A DNA stretch of 64,000 nucleotides, taken from NCBI GenBank assembly GCA_015061805.1, contig SUVV01000015.1:1-64000 (forward strand). The letters run 5' to 3'. A model generated the notes under the pieces. That model was not told where the DNA came from, searched no databases, and saw nothing but the letters and a program-made list of their open reading frames with translations. Made by a program: the position numbers and the translations under genes. This document shows positions 16,779 to 25,721 of this stretch, one piece after another (position 1 is the first letter of the stretch; every line of letters starts with the position of its first letter). The DNA is from Lentisphaerota bacterium (GTDB lineage: Bacteria; Verrucomicrobiota; Lentisphaeria; Victivallales; Victivallaceae).

Positions 16779-18662
16779 ATGAACAACAATGTAAAATTAT
16801 CATGGAAGTCCGGTGAAGTTTCACCCGATATTGCTGCTTTGCTCAACACCCTTGCCGAGGAATATCCGGTCAGCGAGGGCGGCCGCGGTCTTAAACTGAA
16901 ATTTGAAAAAATCAAGTCTGATAAATCTGTATCCCGGGTCAGCCGTTCCAAAGGCGGCGTGAAAATCGAGTATTCCACGCTCGCCGGAGCCGCCCGCGGT
17001 ATCGGCAGCGCGCTTGCCCGGATCGAAGAAAATGTTTCTTCGTCATTCAAAACGGTCGGTATCATGCTGGATGTTTCCCGCGGTATGGTCATGCGGGTCG
17101 AACATCTCAAAAAATGGCTGCGCCGCATGGCGCTTGCCGGATATACTCAGGTGCAGTTGTATTGCGAAGATATTTATGAACTGGACGATGAACCTTTCTT
17201 CGGTGCGTTCCGCGGGGCCTATTCTCTGGAGGAACTCCAGGAGATCGACGAATATGCCGCCGCCCTCGGTATCGAAATGGTCGGATGTATCCAGACTCTC
17301 GCTCATCTGCAGCAGATGCTCCGCCATCTGCCCTATCGGAAACTGCAGGATACTCCCCGGATCATGATGGTCGGCGACCCGGCGGTGAATGCGCTGGTCG
17401 ACAAGATGATCGCTTTCTGGAGCAAGGCTTTCCGCAGCCGCAACATCCACATCGGGATGGATGAGGCTCAAGGTCTCGGCCTGGGCAGATATCACCGGCT
17501 TAATGGCTGCTGCAGCGGATTTGAATTGATGAACCGTCAGTTGAAGATGGTTTCTGAAGTCTGTTCCAAATACGGCATGAAGCCGATGATGTGGTCGGAT
17601 ATGTATTTCCGGCTCACCAATGATGCTGAAACCTATTACGATACCGAATCTCCTTTCCCTGAAGGTCTTGCCGGTCAGATCGATCATTCCACCAGACTGG
17701 TCTACTGGGACTATTATCACCGGGATAAGGAAACCTATAAGAAAATGATCCGCCGTCACCGTGATCTCGGCAAGGAACCGGTCATGGGTTCCGGTATCTG
17801 GACCTGGGTCAGATTGTGGTATGATCACAACAAGACCATGCTGACCGCCTCTCCCTGCATCGAAGCCTGCCGCGAAGAAAATGTTTCTGAAATCTTTTTT
17901 ACCATGTGGGGCGATGACGGCGGTTACTGCGATTACGATTCATCGCTTGCCGGAATTTTCCGTTGCGGCGACCTCTGCTGGGGCGCCGGGGATGAATATC
18001 AGACCGCAAGCCGTTTTGAAGCGGTCTGCTTTGCCGATTATGCCGCTCAGATTGCAGTCAGCGATCTTCACCGGATCAATATCGCTCCGGAGGACAAGCC
18101 GGAATACGAACTTTATGCGCAGTCCATTCTCTGGGACGATCCGCTTCTCGGGATCGCTTTCGACGGTCTCAAGCGGATCAATCCGGAATTCGATCTGGAA
18201 CTGCTGGATGTCTACGATGAGATCCTTTGCCGCATCATGCCCCATATTGAAGAAAATGAAGCCGGAAATATGGCGTATGCTGTTGCGGTATTGAAGTTCC
18301 TCATGCGAAAACTTGAACTGCGCGGTGCGCTGGAAGCCGCTTACGACAGCGGCGACCGCCTCGCTCTGCATGAACTTGCCACCACCACCATCCCGGCGGC
18401 TTTGACGGCGCTCTATCAGGTGGACGGTTTGTTCCGTCAGATCTGGCTGGCACGTTCCAAACCGTTCGGTCTGGAACGTATTCAGGTTCGTTTTGCCGGG
18501 CAGGCGGCGCGGCTGGAAGAACTGGTCGTCCGCATTCAGGAATATCTGGATGGTGAAATCGATTCGATCGAAGAACTTGATGCCCGGCTGCCCTGGTCGG
18601 CTCCCTCTCCGGTATACCATTTGTACGATGCAGTCGCATATGGAGCAAGTTCACAATGGTAA
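16779..18662 (+). CDS. GH20-type beta-N-acetylhexosaminidase
   Basis: A 627-residue cytoplasmic protein. The first 90 residues form the small alpha/beta domain typical of GH20. The TIM barrel begins at TVGIMLDVSRG (92-102). HIGMDEAQGLG gives the catalytic Asp228-Glu229 pair used in substrate-assisted catalysis, and a late GSGIWTWVRLW strand supplies substrate-site Trp residues. GGAG lies 8 bp before the ATG at 16779, which I prefer to an upstream start. No signal peptide, so it likely acts on imported GlcNAc or GalNAc oligosaccharides. The downstream alcohol dehydrogenase start overlaps its stop by 7 bp, so they form one operon. Confidence 0.85.
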   Translation: MNNNVKLSWKSGEVSPDIAALLNTLAEEYPVSEGGRGLKLKFEKIKSDKSVSRVSRSKGGVKIEYSTLAGAARGIGSALARIEENVSSSFKTVGIMLDVSRGMVMRVEHLKKWLRRMALAGYTQVQLYCEDIYELDDEPFFGAFRGAYSLEELQEIDEYAAALGIEMVGCIQTLAHLQQMLRHLPYRKLQDTPRIMMVGDPAVNALVDKMIAFWSKAFRSRNIHIGMDEAQGLGLGRYHRLNGCCSGFELMNRQLKMVSEVCSKYGMKPMMWSDMYFRLTNDAETYYDTESPFPEGLAGQIDHSTRLVYWDYYHRDKETYKKMIRRHRDLGKEPVMGSGIWTWVRLWYDHNKTMLTASPCIEACREENVSEIFFTMWGDDGGYCDYDSSLAGIFRCGDLCWGAGDEYQTASRFEAVCFADYAAQIAVSDLHRINIAPEDKPEYELYAQSILWDDPLLGIAFDGLKRINPEFDLELLDVYDEILCRIMPHIEENEAGNMAYAVAVLKFLMRKLELRGALEAAYDSGDRLALHELATTTIPAALTALYQVDGLFRQIWLARSKPFGLERIQVRFAGQAARLEELVVRIQEYLDGEIDSIEELDARLPWSAPSPVYHLYDAVAYGASSQW

Positions 18663-19810
18663 CTCTTGAACAAGCCGAAGTACTGCTTCAGAGCGCTCCG
18701 GGAGAGATCATCGCAGTCAGCGATGATCTTTTTCAACTGCTGCGCGTGACACTTGGGCGGAGCATCGGACAGACGGTGCTGTTTTCGGGGACTCATTACG
18801 CTGAACTGTTCCGCTGTGCCGGATTTACGGTGTGGACCGGCGTTGAAGCTGAACCATCTGCCGAAACCGTCGGAAAAATGGCGGATTTTCTCCGGCAGAA
18901 CCAACCGGAAAATGTCGTCGCCGTCGGCGGGGGCAGTGTCCTTGATGCGGCAAAAGCGGCCTATCTGGTCTATCAGACCGGCTGGCAGCTCAACGAACTG
19001 TTCGGAGTGAACCGCTGGAGCAGTGCCAATCCGGGCAAGCGTTTGAAACGGATGGTCGCGATCCCGACGACCAGCGGAACCGGTTCGGAAGCGACTCCCT
19101 ATTCCAACATCGTCGACCACTCTGCCGGAGTGAAAAAACTTATCGTTGAAGATCAATCCGTCCCGGCGATCGCATTCTGTCCGCCGTCATTTCAGCGTTC
19201 CATGCCATCCGGACTTACCCGGGCGGTCGGCTGTGATGCTTTGGCGCATCTGATCGAAGGTTTCCTCAATGTCGGTGCTGATTCCCGTCATCCGCAGGCA
19301 AATCTGTGGGCGAAAACCGGCATTGAACTCATTTCCCGCTATCTGGTGCGGGCGATCGCCGACCCCGATGATATCGAAGCGCGCCGGGGTATGCTGGTCG
19401 CTTCCACTCTCGGCGGGATGACGATCCGTTTCAAATCGACCGGATTGCCCCATTTGTGCAGTTTTTCCTGGTTCGGCCGCATTGCTCACGGTGAAGCGGT
19501 AGCATTGCTGCTGCCGGGAGCGTGGCGTTACTATCTCGCCAATCCAGCCGTTGCCGAAAGAACGATGGAACTCTCTGAAATTTTCCCCGGTACAACTCCA
19601 AAAGAGGTGATTTCAAGTTATCAGGAATTCATCCGTTCGACCGGTTTGCCGGATAAACTTTCCGCGTGGCAGGGAATTACTCCGGAGCTTCTTGAACGTA
19701 CCGCCGGAAGCGGTGCCGAAAACCGGATGAAACTGGACAATGCCCCGAACCCGGTTCCTTTGGAAAAAAGTTACGATATTCTGTTGTCGATTATGAAAAG
19801 TGTTTATTGA
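18656..19810 (+). CDS. Iron-containing alcohol dehydrogenase
   Basis: A 384-residue group III (Fe-dependent) dehydrogenase. The NAD(P)-binding motif is VVAVGGGSVLDAAK (about residues 82-95), followed by IPTTSGTGSEAT. Metal ligands are visible in CDALAHLIEG (Asp, His) and in GLPHLCSFSWFGRIAHGEA (two His). Such enzymes interconvert alcohols or lactaldehyde with aldehydes. The position right behind a hexosaminidase gene, with a 7-bp overlap, suggests a step in sugar breakdown, but the substrate is unknown. Confidence 0.85.
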   Translation: MVTLEQAEVLLQSAPGEIIAVSDDLFQLLRVTLGRSIGQTVLFSGTHYAELFRCAGFTVWTGVEAEPSAETVGKMADFLRQNQPENVVAVGGGSVLDAAKAAYLVYQTGWQLNELFGVNRWSSANPGKRLKRMVAIPTTSGTGSEATPYSNIVDHSAGVKKLIVEDQSVPAIAFCPPSFQRSMPSGLTRAVGCDALAHLIEGFLNVGADSRHPQANLWAKTGIELISRYLVRAIADPDDIEARRGMLVASTLGGMTIRFKSTGLPHLCSFSWFGRIAHGEAVALLLPGAWRYYLANPAVAERTMELSEIFPGTTPKEVISSYQEFIRSTGLPDKLSAWQGITPELLERTAGSGAENRMKLDNAPNPVPLEKSYDILLSIMKSVY

Positions 19811-19824
19811 TAAGGAGTTTTACT

Positions 19825-20112
19825 ATGATTCATGTCGTTGCCCGTATGGAACTCAATCCCGGTTGTCAGGATAAAATGCTCGCCGTTATGAAAGATCTGG
19901 TTCCGGTCGTCCGCGCCGAAGATGGATGTATTACCTACAACCCCTGTCTGGATAAAGACGGTAATGAAACTTTTCTCACCATCGTTGAAGCGTGGGAATC
20001 GGAAGCTCATCTCAAGGCGCATCTTGATTCAGTTCACATGGCAGAATACCGCGAAGCAGTCAAGGATTTGCGCAAAGGCTCCACCTTATACTTGCTGAAT
20101 CCCGTATTGTGA
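19825..20112 (+). CDS. YgiN-like antibiotic-biosynthesis-monooxygenase-fold protein
   Basis: A 95-residue ferredoxin-like-fold protein of the ABM family. Typical motifs are VVARMELNPG at the start, EDGCITYNPC, and FLTIVEAWESEAHLKAHLDS leading to the conserved His. Members include quinol monooxygenases and LsrG-like isomerases. I start it at 19825, where AAGGAG precedes the ATG, not at an in-frame codon 18 bp earlier. It is the last gene of the GH20 operon. The repeat array follows at once. Confidence 0.8.
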   Translation: MIHVVARMELNPGCQDKMLAVMKDLVPVVRAEDGCITYNPCLDKDGNETFLTIVEAWESEAHLKAHLDSVHMAEYREAVKDLRKGSTLYLLNPVL

Positions 20113-20129
20113 CACGGAGCGATCTCGCT

Positions 20130-20722
20130 TTGCCGGGGCGCGCCTTGCGGTCGTCGCCGCTCGGGTCGAGGACACAAGTCCACTCCCCTCGCGGGCTCCT
20201 CGGCAAAACGCACCCGGCTGTGCGATATCGCTCCTGATTTCGGGCGGCTTGTTTTGCGCCTGTCGCCGGGCTGTTCAGCCCGGCAGGCGTAAGGTAGTGT
20301 TTGATGGATAGTGCCGCTTCGCGGCTTATGGCTCGCGCCTTGCGGTCGTCGCCGTTCGGGTCGAGGACACAAGTCCACTCCCCTCGCGGGCTCCTCGGCA
20401 AAACGCACCCGGCTGTGCGATATCGCTCCTGATTTCGGGCGGCTTGTTTTGCGCCTGTCGCCGGGCTGAAAGCCCGGCAGGCGTAAGGTAGTGTTTGATG
20501 GATAGTGCCGCTTCGCGGCTTATGGCTCGCGCCTTGCGGTCGTCGCCGCTCGGGTCGAGGACACAAGTCCACTCCCCTCGCGGGCTCCTCGGCAAAACGC
20601 ACCCGGCTGTGCGATATCGCTCCTGATTTCGGGCGGCTTGTTTTGCGCCTGTCGCCGGGCTGAAAGCCCGGCAGGCGTAAGGTAGTGGTTGATGGCAGCG
20701 CCGCCTGACGGCGGCTTATGGT
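20130..20722. repeat. Three tandem copies of a ~195-bp repeat
   Basis: Units begin near 20140, 20335 and 20529 (periods 195 and 194 bp) and are almost identical, differing at single bases and in one loop (ttca versus gaa). Each unit is GC-rich and contains a strong hairpin in which gccgggct pairs with agcccggc inside a cgcctg/caggcg stem (for example around 20260-20290). The last unit ends in a diverged copy with a gccgcc/ggcggc stem (20700-20715) just past the mutL stop codon. The frames open through it on the minus strand are repeat artefacts. There is no transposase. This fills the 630-bp gap between the ABM gene and mutL. Confidence 0.9.
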
Positions 20723-20743
20723 TACTATCCGTCGCCGGGATCG

Positions 20744-22699
20744 TTACCGGCGCTGGAAACGTTTTTCAATCTCTTTGACCGAGAGGGTTATCATGGTCGG
20801 CCGTCCGTGGGGGCAGAGTGTTCCCTGGCGGCATTTTTTCATATCTTCGAGCAGTTGTTCCATAGCCTTGATATCCAGTACGTCATGCGCTTTGACGGCG
20901 GCGCGGCAGGCGGCGCGGGCAATGTTTTCCGGACGGACAGAGGATTTCAGGTCACTGCTGGCGGTCAATTCGTGAAGCATATCAGAAAAGAATCCGGAGA
21001 TATCTTTGCACTTGCCGAAATTTTGCGGTATGGCGTTGATCATCACCGTATTTCCTCCGGCGGGTTCAATATCAAATCCGAATCGTTCAAACACCTCTTT
21101 GCAACTGGCAAGCAGAGATATTTCCTGCCGGGGCAAATCGATTATCTCCGGAATGAGCAGTGTTTGCTGAATCACTTCCGCCCGTCCGGCTTCATCAAGC
21201 AGACGCTCAAACATCACCCGTTCATGGGCAGCGTGCTGGTCGATGAGTACCAATCCGGAGGCGCTGGAAGCCAATATGTAGGTGTTGTCAAATACTCCGA
21301 TGATATGTTCGGGCCAATTTCCGGAAAATGCCGCCGGCTGTTCCCACATGCGCTCTGCGGTGCCGCGCATTGACGGAACGGCTGACACTTGGGGGATGTC
21401 AAATGTTTTTTCCTCATTTTCATTCCGGCAGATTTTTTCCGGTTCAACCTGAACTTCCGGAGTTTTTTCCGGCGGCGTGATTTCTGAAACGGTTTCAACT
21501 TCCGGAGCAACTTGTATTTGAAGCATTTCCGCATCGCCCTCTAAGACCAGATCATCTTTGGGGGAAACATTTTCTCCATCCAGAAACAATCCGGTCAACT
21601 TGCGCTGTTCCACCTTTTCCACCTGATAGCGGATTTCGGCGGCATCGAGAACCAGTGCCAGCGGCAGTTTGCCGGACGGCGGCAATTGTGCAGGAGTTGC
21701 GCCGGTTTCTCTGGTGCGGCGCAATGCGGCGGAGATGGCGGAAGCCACCGCTCGGCTGACGATATATTCTGATTTGAAACGGACTTCCCGTTTTGCCGGA
21801 TGGACGTTGACATCGAGATCTTCCGGCGGCATGTCGATAAAGAGGACGACCGGGTTGTAGCGGCCGGGTTCTGCCAGCGTGGCGTAACCTTCTTTGATGC
21901 CGCGGTAGACGGCCTGAGCTTCCACCGGGCGGGAGTTTATGAAGACCCGCTGATCGCGCCGGGATGGACGGGTGAATCCGGGTGAAGCGATACATCCGGA
22001 GATATTCATGCCGTTTTCCGTATGTTCAAAAAAGAGCATTTTGTCGGTAAAACTTTTGCCGAAAAGTTCCCGCAAACGGTATTCCTGACTGCTGCTTGCC
22101 GGAGTGTGAAAGGCGATACGGTTGTCGATCTGCAGCCGGAATCCGGTTTCCGGATGTGCGATGGCGAGCATGATCATGATTTCTTCGATATGGTGTTCTT
22201 CGGTGGCGGCAGATTTGAGAAATTTTCTTCTGGCGGGGAGGTTGAAAAAGAGATCGCGGACTTCAATGCGGGTGCCGACGGTTCCGCCGCAGGGGACAGT
22301 TGTCATGTTTTCACCGCCGTCACCGGAAACTTTGATGCCTTCCGGCGAATCAGCGGTGCGGGTGATCAGCGAAAAGCGGCTCACTGATGCGATCGAGGGC
22401 AGGGCTTCACCCCGGAAGCCGAGAGTCATGATGTGGTCAAGATCTTCTTCGGAAAGCAGTTTGCTGGTTCCGTGCTGTTCGAGCGCAAGCATGGCATCTT
22501 CAGCATCCATGCCGCAGCCGTTATCGGTAACGGCGATCAGGCGGCTTCCGGCGCGTTCGATTTCGACGGAGATGAAAGAACTTCCGGCATCGATGGAGTT
22601 TTCGACCAGTTCCTTGACTACGGAAGCCGGGCGTTCAATCACCTCTCCGGCGGCGATCCGGTTGCTCAAGGCGGTACTCATTACTTTGATTTTACTCAT
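20744..22699 (-). CDS. mutL: DNA mismatch repair protein MutL
   Basis: A 651-residue MutL. The GHKL ATPase N-terminus shows ELVENSIDAG (about 30-39), DNGCGM, LGFRGEALPSIASVS and DLFFNLPARRKF. A variable Glu/Pro-rich linker spans about residues 340-450. The C-terminal domain carries the endonuclease motif DQHAAHERVMFE near residue 480 and CPHGRPT near the end, so this is a nicking MutL, as in bacteria lacking MutH. It couples mismatch recognition by MutS to strand incision; mutS is not in the window. Its start overlaps the upstream TPR gene by 4 bp. Confidence 0.95.
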   Translation of the reverse strand: MSKIKVMSTALSNRIAAGEVIERPASVVKELVENSIDAGSSFISVEIERAGSRLIAVTDNGCGMDAEDAMLALEQHGTSKLLSEEDLDHIMTLGFRGEALPSIASVSRFSLITRTADSPEGIKVSGDGGENMTTVPCGGTVGTRIEVRDLFFNLPARRKFLKSAATEEHHIEEIMIMLAIAHPETGFRLQIDNRIAFHTPASSSQEYRLRELFGKSFTDKMLFFEHTENGMNISGCIASPGFTRPSRRDQRVFINSRPVEAQAVYRGIKEGYATLAEPGRYNPVVLFIDMPPEDLDVNVHPAKREVRFKSEYIVSRAVASAISAALRRTRETGATPAQLPPSGKLPLALVLDAAEIRYQVEKVEQRKLTGLFLDGENVSPKDDLVLEGDAEMLQIQVAPEVETVSEITPPEKTPEVQVEPEKICRNENEEKTFDIPQVSAVPSMRGTAERMWEQPAAFSGNWPEHIIGVFDNTYILASSASGLVLIDQHAAHERVMFERLLDEAGRAEVIQQTLLIPEIIDLPRQEISLLASCKEVFERFGFDIEPAGGNTVMINAIPQNFGKCKDISGFFSDMLHELTASSDLKSSVRPENIARAACRAAVKAHDVLDIKAMEQLLEDMKKCRQGTLCPHGRPTMITLSVKEIEKRFQRR

Positions 22700-23277
22700 G
22701 GGGCGACTCCGGGTTGAACTGGCGGTATGATCAGCAAATCTGAAGGTATTTCAAGCAACGCCGGCAGAGATTTCGGACGATCGGCGGCCGTAAGCAGCCT
22801 GCGGTTGTAATCGATCACCGGATGTTCCGGCGCCAGCGAATGGGCAATGACTATTTCTGTTTTCGCATCGTTCAGCGCGGAACTGAGAAAATACAGGACT
22901 GCCAGATTGTTGCGGGTGAAGGCATCCTCCGGATTTTTCAGCAGGATATCCCGGCACAACTGTATCGCGGAAGTGTAATCTTTTTCTTCAGCGGCGATGC
23001 GGACGAGAACCCGCCGGGCAAAGAGATCTTCCGGCAGGCTGTGCAATATTTTATTCGCCGCAAGTTTCGCGTTTTGAAAATCATTTCCGGAGACCAGGTG
23101 GGAGAGCTGTTTATACCAGTGCGTCCGGATATTCTGCTCATAGGTCGAACTCCTGCTCTGGGGCAGCCGTTTTTTGTCCGGATGGGTGTAGACCAGCACG
23201 ACCATGCCGGCAAGCAAAATCAGTACAGTTATGAGCAGCAGCATTCTGCCGCGCGGCGAATCGATTACCTTGCTCAT
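22696..23277 (-). CDS. Membrane-anchored TPR protein
   Basis: A 193-residue protein with one N-terminal membrane helix (about residues 12-30, after a short basic segment) and a periplasmic part with tetratricopeptide-like helices (DYTSAIQLCRDILLKNPEDAFTR split over two repeats, then NNLAVLYFL). The tail is Pro-rich. It overlaps both neighbours by 4 bp (ATGA type), so it is co-translated with oppD-like and mutL. Function is unknown; TPRs usually mediate protein contacts. Confidence 0.7.
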   Translation of the reverse strand: MSKVIDSPRGRMLLLITVLILLAGMVVLVYTHPDKKRLPQSRSSTYEQNIRTHWYKQLSHLVSGNDFQNAKLAANKILHSLPEDLFARRVLVRIAAEEKDYTSAIQLCRDILLKNPEDAFTRNNLAVLYFLSSALNDAKTEIVIAHSLAPEHPVIDYNRRLLTAADRPKSLPALLEIPSDLLIIPPVQPGVAP

Positions 23278-24281
23278 TTATTTTCTCCTGGAATGCAGTG
23301 ACAGCACACGATGTGTCCGTCGGAAACGGCGGTTTCTTCCGGAGATACGCTCCGGCACAGCGCGGCAATGTTCTCCTCCTGACGGCACAACTCATTGCAT
23401 CTGGAACTGAAACGGCATCCCGCCGGGAAGTTTTCCGGGGTCGGCACCATGCCGGGAATAGTGTTGAGTTTCGCCGCCCGGTTCCCCAGTACCGGTATGG
23501 CGGCGATCAGTGCGCGGGTGTAGGGGTGCCGGGGTGAAAAAAGCACATCTCCGGCAGAACCGGATTCTACGATCTTCCCGGCATACATCACCGCGATCCG
23601 GTCGGCGAGGCGGGAAACTACGCCGAGATTGTGCGAAATCAGAATCACCGCCATTTGGCGCTGGCGGCGCAAATTGTCCAGCAATTCGAGTATCTGCGCC
23701 TGAACGGTGACATCCAGTGCAGTGGTCGGTTCATCAGCGATCAGCAGTTCCGGGTCTCCGGCAAGCGCCATTGCGATCATGACCCGCTGCTGCATGCCGC
23801 CGGAAAGTTCGTGCGGATAGGCATTGATCCGGTTTTCGGCGCTGGTAATGCCGACCTGTTTGAGCAGGGAGATGATCTCTTTTTTGCAGTCCCGTATTTC
23901 CGGGCGGTGCAGTTTCAGCACCTCTTCGATCTGGGCGCCGATGCGCATGACCGGATTGAGTGAAGCCGTCGGTTCCTGAAAGATATAGGCGATATGGCCG
24001 CCGCGTACCTGCCGCAGCCGGCGTTGATTCCCGGTGGTAAGATCAATGGATTTTCCGTTGCTGTAAAAGGTGATGCTTTCGGCGCGCCGGATCGCCGGAG
24101 GAGATGGCAGCAGGCCGGTCAGCGCCAGACAGGAGGCGCTTTTACCGCAGCCGGATTCGCCTACCAGCGCGAGGATCTCTCCCGGTTTGATGTGAAACGA
24201 GACACCGGAAACCACTTCCGGTGCATTTTGCCCGGAAGAAAAACTTATTGAAAGATTTTTGACTTCAAGCAGGTTATTCAT
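23274..24281 (-). CDS. Oligopeptide/dipeptide ABC transporter ATPase, OppD/DppD type
   Basis: A 335-residue ATPase. Walker A is GESGCGKSA (Ser-Ala in place of the usual Ser-Thr), followed by Q-loop AYIFQEPTASLNP, signature LSGGMQQRVMIAMAL, Walker B LLIADEPTTALD and switch His ISHNL. The C-terminal oligopeptide-transporter extension (HPYTRALI, then PGMVPTPENFPAGCRF) has four Cys positions typical of the iron-sulfur-binding tail of this subfamily. It energises peptide uptake. No permease or binding-protein gene is nearby, and the likely partner ATPase lies at 58909-59880. Confidence 0.85.
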   Translation of the reverse strand: MNNLLEVKNLSISFSSGQNAPEVVSGVSFHIKPGEILALVGESGCGKSASCLALTGLLPSPPAIRRAESITFYSNGKSIDLTTGNQRRLRQVRGGHIAYIFQEPTASLNPVMRIGAQIEEVLKLHRPEIRDCKKEIISLLKQVGITSAENRINAYPHELSGGMQQRVMIAMALAGDPELLIADEPTTALDVTVQAQILELLDNLRRQRQMAVILISHNLGVVSRLADRIAVMYAGKIVESGSAGDVLFSPRHPYTRALIAAIPVLGNRAAKLNTIPGMVPTPENFPAGCRFSSRCNELCRQEENIAALCRSVSPEETAVSDGHIVCCHCIPGENK

Positions 24282-24307
24282 TTATAAAACTCCACGATCT
24301 GCCGTCA

Positions 24308-24336
24308 AATATAGCATGTTTTTGATAAATATTCCA
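24308..24336 (-). promoter_or_regulatory. Promoter of the oppD-TPR-mutL operon
   Basis: On the minus strand TGGAAT (24331-24336), 17 bp, TATATT (24308-24313), preceded by TGC. Confidence 0.5.
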
Positions 24337-24355
24337 CAAAAATTTCCGGCAAAAC

Positions 24356-24384
24356 TGGAAAAATTGTGATAAAAGAGTTATATT
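24356..24384 (+). promoter_or_regulatory. Promoter of the KAS gene
   Basis: TGGAAA (24356-24361), 17 bp, TATATT (24379-24384). It is divergent from the previous promoter, the two -35 boxes being 20 bp apart. Confidence 0.45.
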
Positions 24385-24432
24385 ATCCGCGAGTACATGA
24401 ATAATATTTATGAAAACCAACGCGAGGACATA

Positions 24433-25671
24433 ATGGAACGGGTATTCATAACCGGCCGCGGTTTGCTGACGCCGATAGGTTCATCAGTCAGCGAAAATGA
24501 AGCGGCTTTGCGCAGCGGCAAAAGCGGAATCAGCCGGATTCAGGCGTTTGCGGATGTTTGTCTGGACAGCCAGGTCGGCGGCATGGCGGAACATGATCCG
24601 CAGACCGAACTTATCGATCGTAAAACCAAACGTTTCTGTCCGCCCTCCGGCGTGATGTCGGTGGCGGCTGCTTGCGAGGCTTTCCGGGAGGCCGGGATCG
24701 CCATCGAAGATATCCCCGATATGCGGATGGCTCTGGTCGGAGGTCAGGCGTCGAGCAATGCCAGAGAATTGCATGAATCGGCAAGTGCTTATATTAATTC
24801 AAACTTCCGGCTCCGGACGGTGAGTCCGTTTGCGGTCCCCCGGATCATGCCGTCCAGCGCGGTGAGTATTCTTTCGCTTATTTTCGGTATCAAAGGCGAA
24901 TCTTATGATGTTTCCGCCGCTTGTGCCACCAGCGCTCTTTCCATCATGCAGGCGGCACGGCTCATTCGCAGCGGCGAATACGATATGGTGATGACCGGCG
25001 GTGTCGAACAGCTTGACTGGCAGACCGCTCTCGGTTTCTGTGCCTGCCGGGCGCTTTCCACGCACTACAACGATACTCCGGAATTGGCAAGCCGTCCTTT
25101 TGACCGTGACCGCGACGGTTTTGTTCTCTCCAGCGGTGCGGCTTATCTGGTTCTGGAAAGCGAACGCAGCGTCAAGGCGCGCGGTGTCCGTCCGATTTGT
25201 GAAATCACGGGTATCGGTGCCAACAGCAATGCTCTGGATATGGTCGTCCCTGATGCCGATGCCAGCGCGGCAGTCATGGCGGCGGCGCTTAAGGATGCCG
25301 GTTTGAGCATCAGCGACATCGGTTATATCAATACTCACGGTACGGCGACTCCGATCGGCGACGTGGTGGAATTGAATGCCATCCGCAAACTGGTCGGTGA
25401 TTCCGGCAAATGTCCGGCGATCAACAGCACCAAGAGCCAGACCGGTCACATGGTCGGTGCCACCGGCGCCGCTGAAGTGATTTTCAGTTCGATCATGATG
25501 GAGAAGAATTTTATTTCGCGGTCGCTGAATCTGGATAATCCGGATGATGAATTCGGCTGGGCTGATCTGGTTCGGGAATATCGGGAGGGGGTTCGGTTCA
25601 ACCATGCGCTTTCCAACAGTTTCGCGTTCGGCGGTTCCAACTCATGTATTGTTATCAGCCGTTGCGACTGA
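24433..25671 (+). CDS. Beta-ketoacyl-ACP synthase, FabF-like
   Basis: A 412-residue thiolase-fold condensing enzyme. The active-site Cys lies in VSAACATSALS, and the two His residues in NTHGTATPIGD and GHMVGATGA; the C-terminal FGGSNSC glycine-rich loop is present. It elongates acyl-ACP with malonyl-ACP in type II fatty acid synthesis. The start at 24433 has GAGGA just upstream. It is not next to acpP, fabG or fabD, and the following gene has its own Shine-Dalgarno site after 50 bp, so it may be a second, specialised KAS. Confidence 0.85.
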   Translation: MERVFITGRGLLTPIGSSVSENEAALRSGKSGISRIQAFADVCLDSQVGGMAEHDPQTELIDRKTKRFCPPSGVMSVAAACEAFREAGIAIEDIPDMRMALVGGQASSNARELHESASAYINSNFRLRTVSPFAVPRIMPSSAVSILSLIFGIKGESYDVSAACATSALSIMQAARLIRSGEYDMVMTGGVEQLDWQTALGFCACRALSTHYNDTPELASRPFDRDRDGFVLSSGAAYLVLESERSVKARGVRPICEITGIGANSNALDMVVPDADASAAVMAAALKDAGLSISDIGYINTHGTATPIGDVVELNAIRKLVGDSGKCPAINSTKSQTGHMVGATGAAEVIFSSIMMEKNFISRSLNLDNPDDEFGWADLVREYREGVRFNHALSNSFAFGGSNSCIVISRCD

Positions 25672-25721
25672 ATGATGTGACAAATAATAAAACGATTATT
25701 AAGAATAAAAAGGTGAAGAAA

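Noticed and set aside
20034-20602. Overlapping minus-strand ORFs with repeated RFAEEPARG segments
   Set aside because: They merely translate the 195-bp tandem repeat, in several frames at once, with no Shine-Dalgarno sites.
20130-20722. CRISPR array
   Set aside because: Units of about 195 bp without variable spacers; no cas genes in the window.
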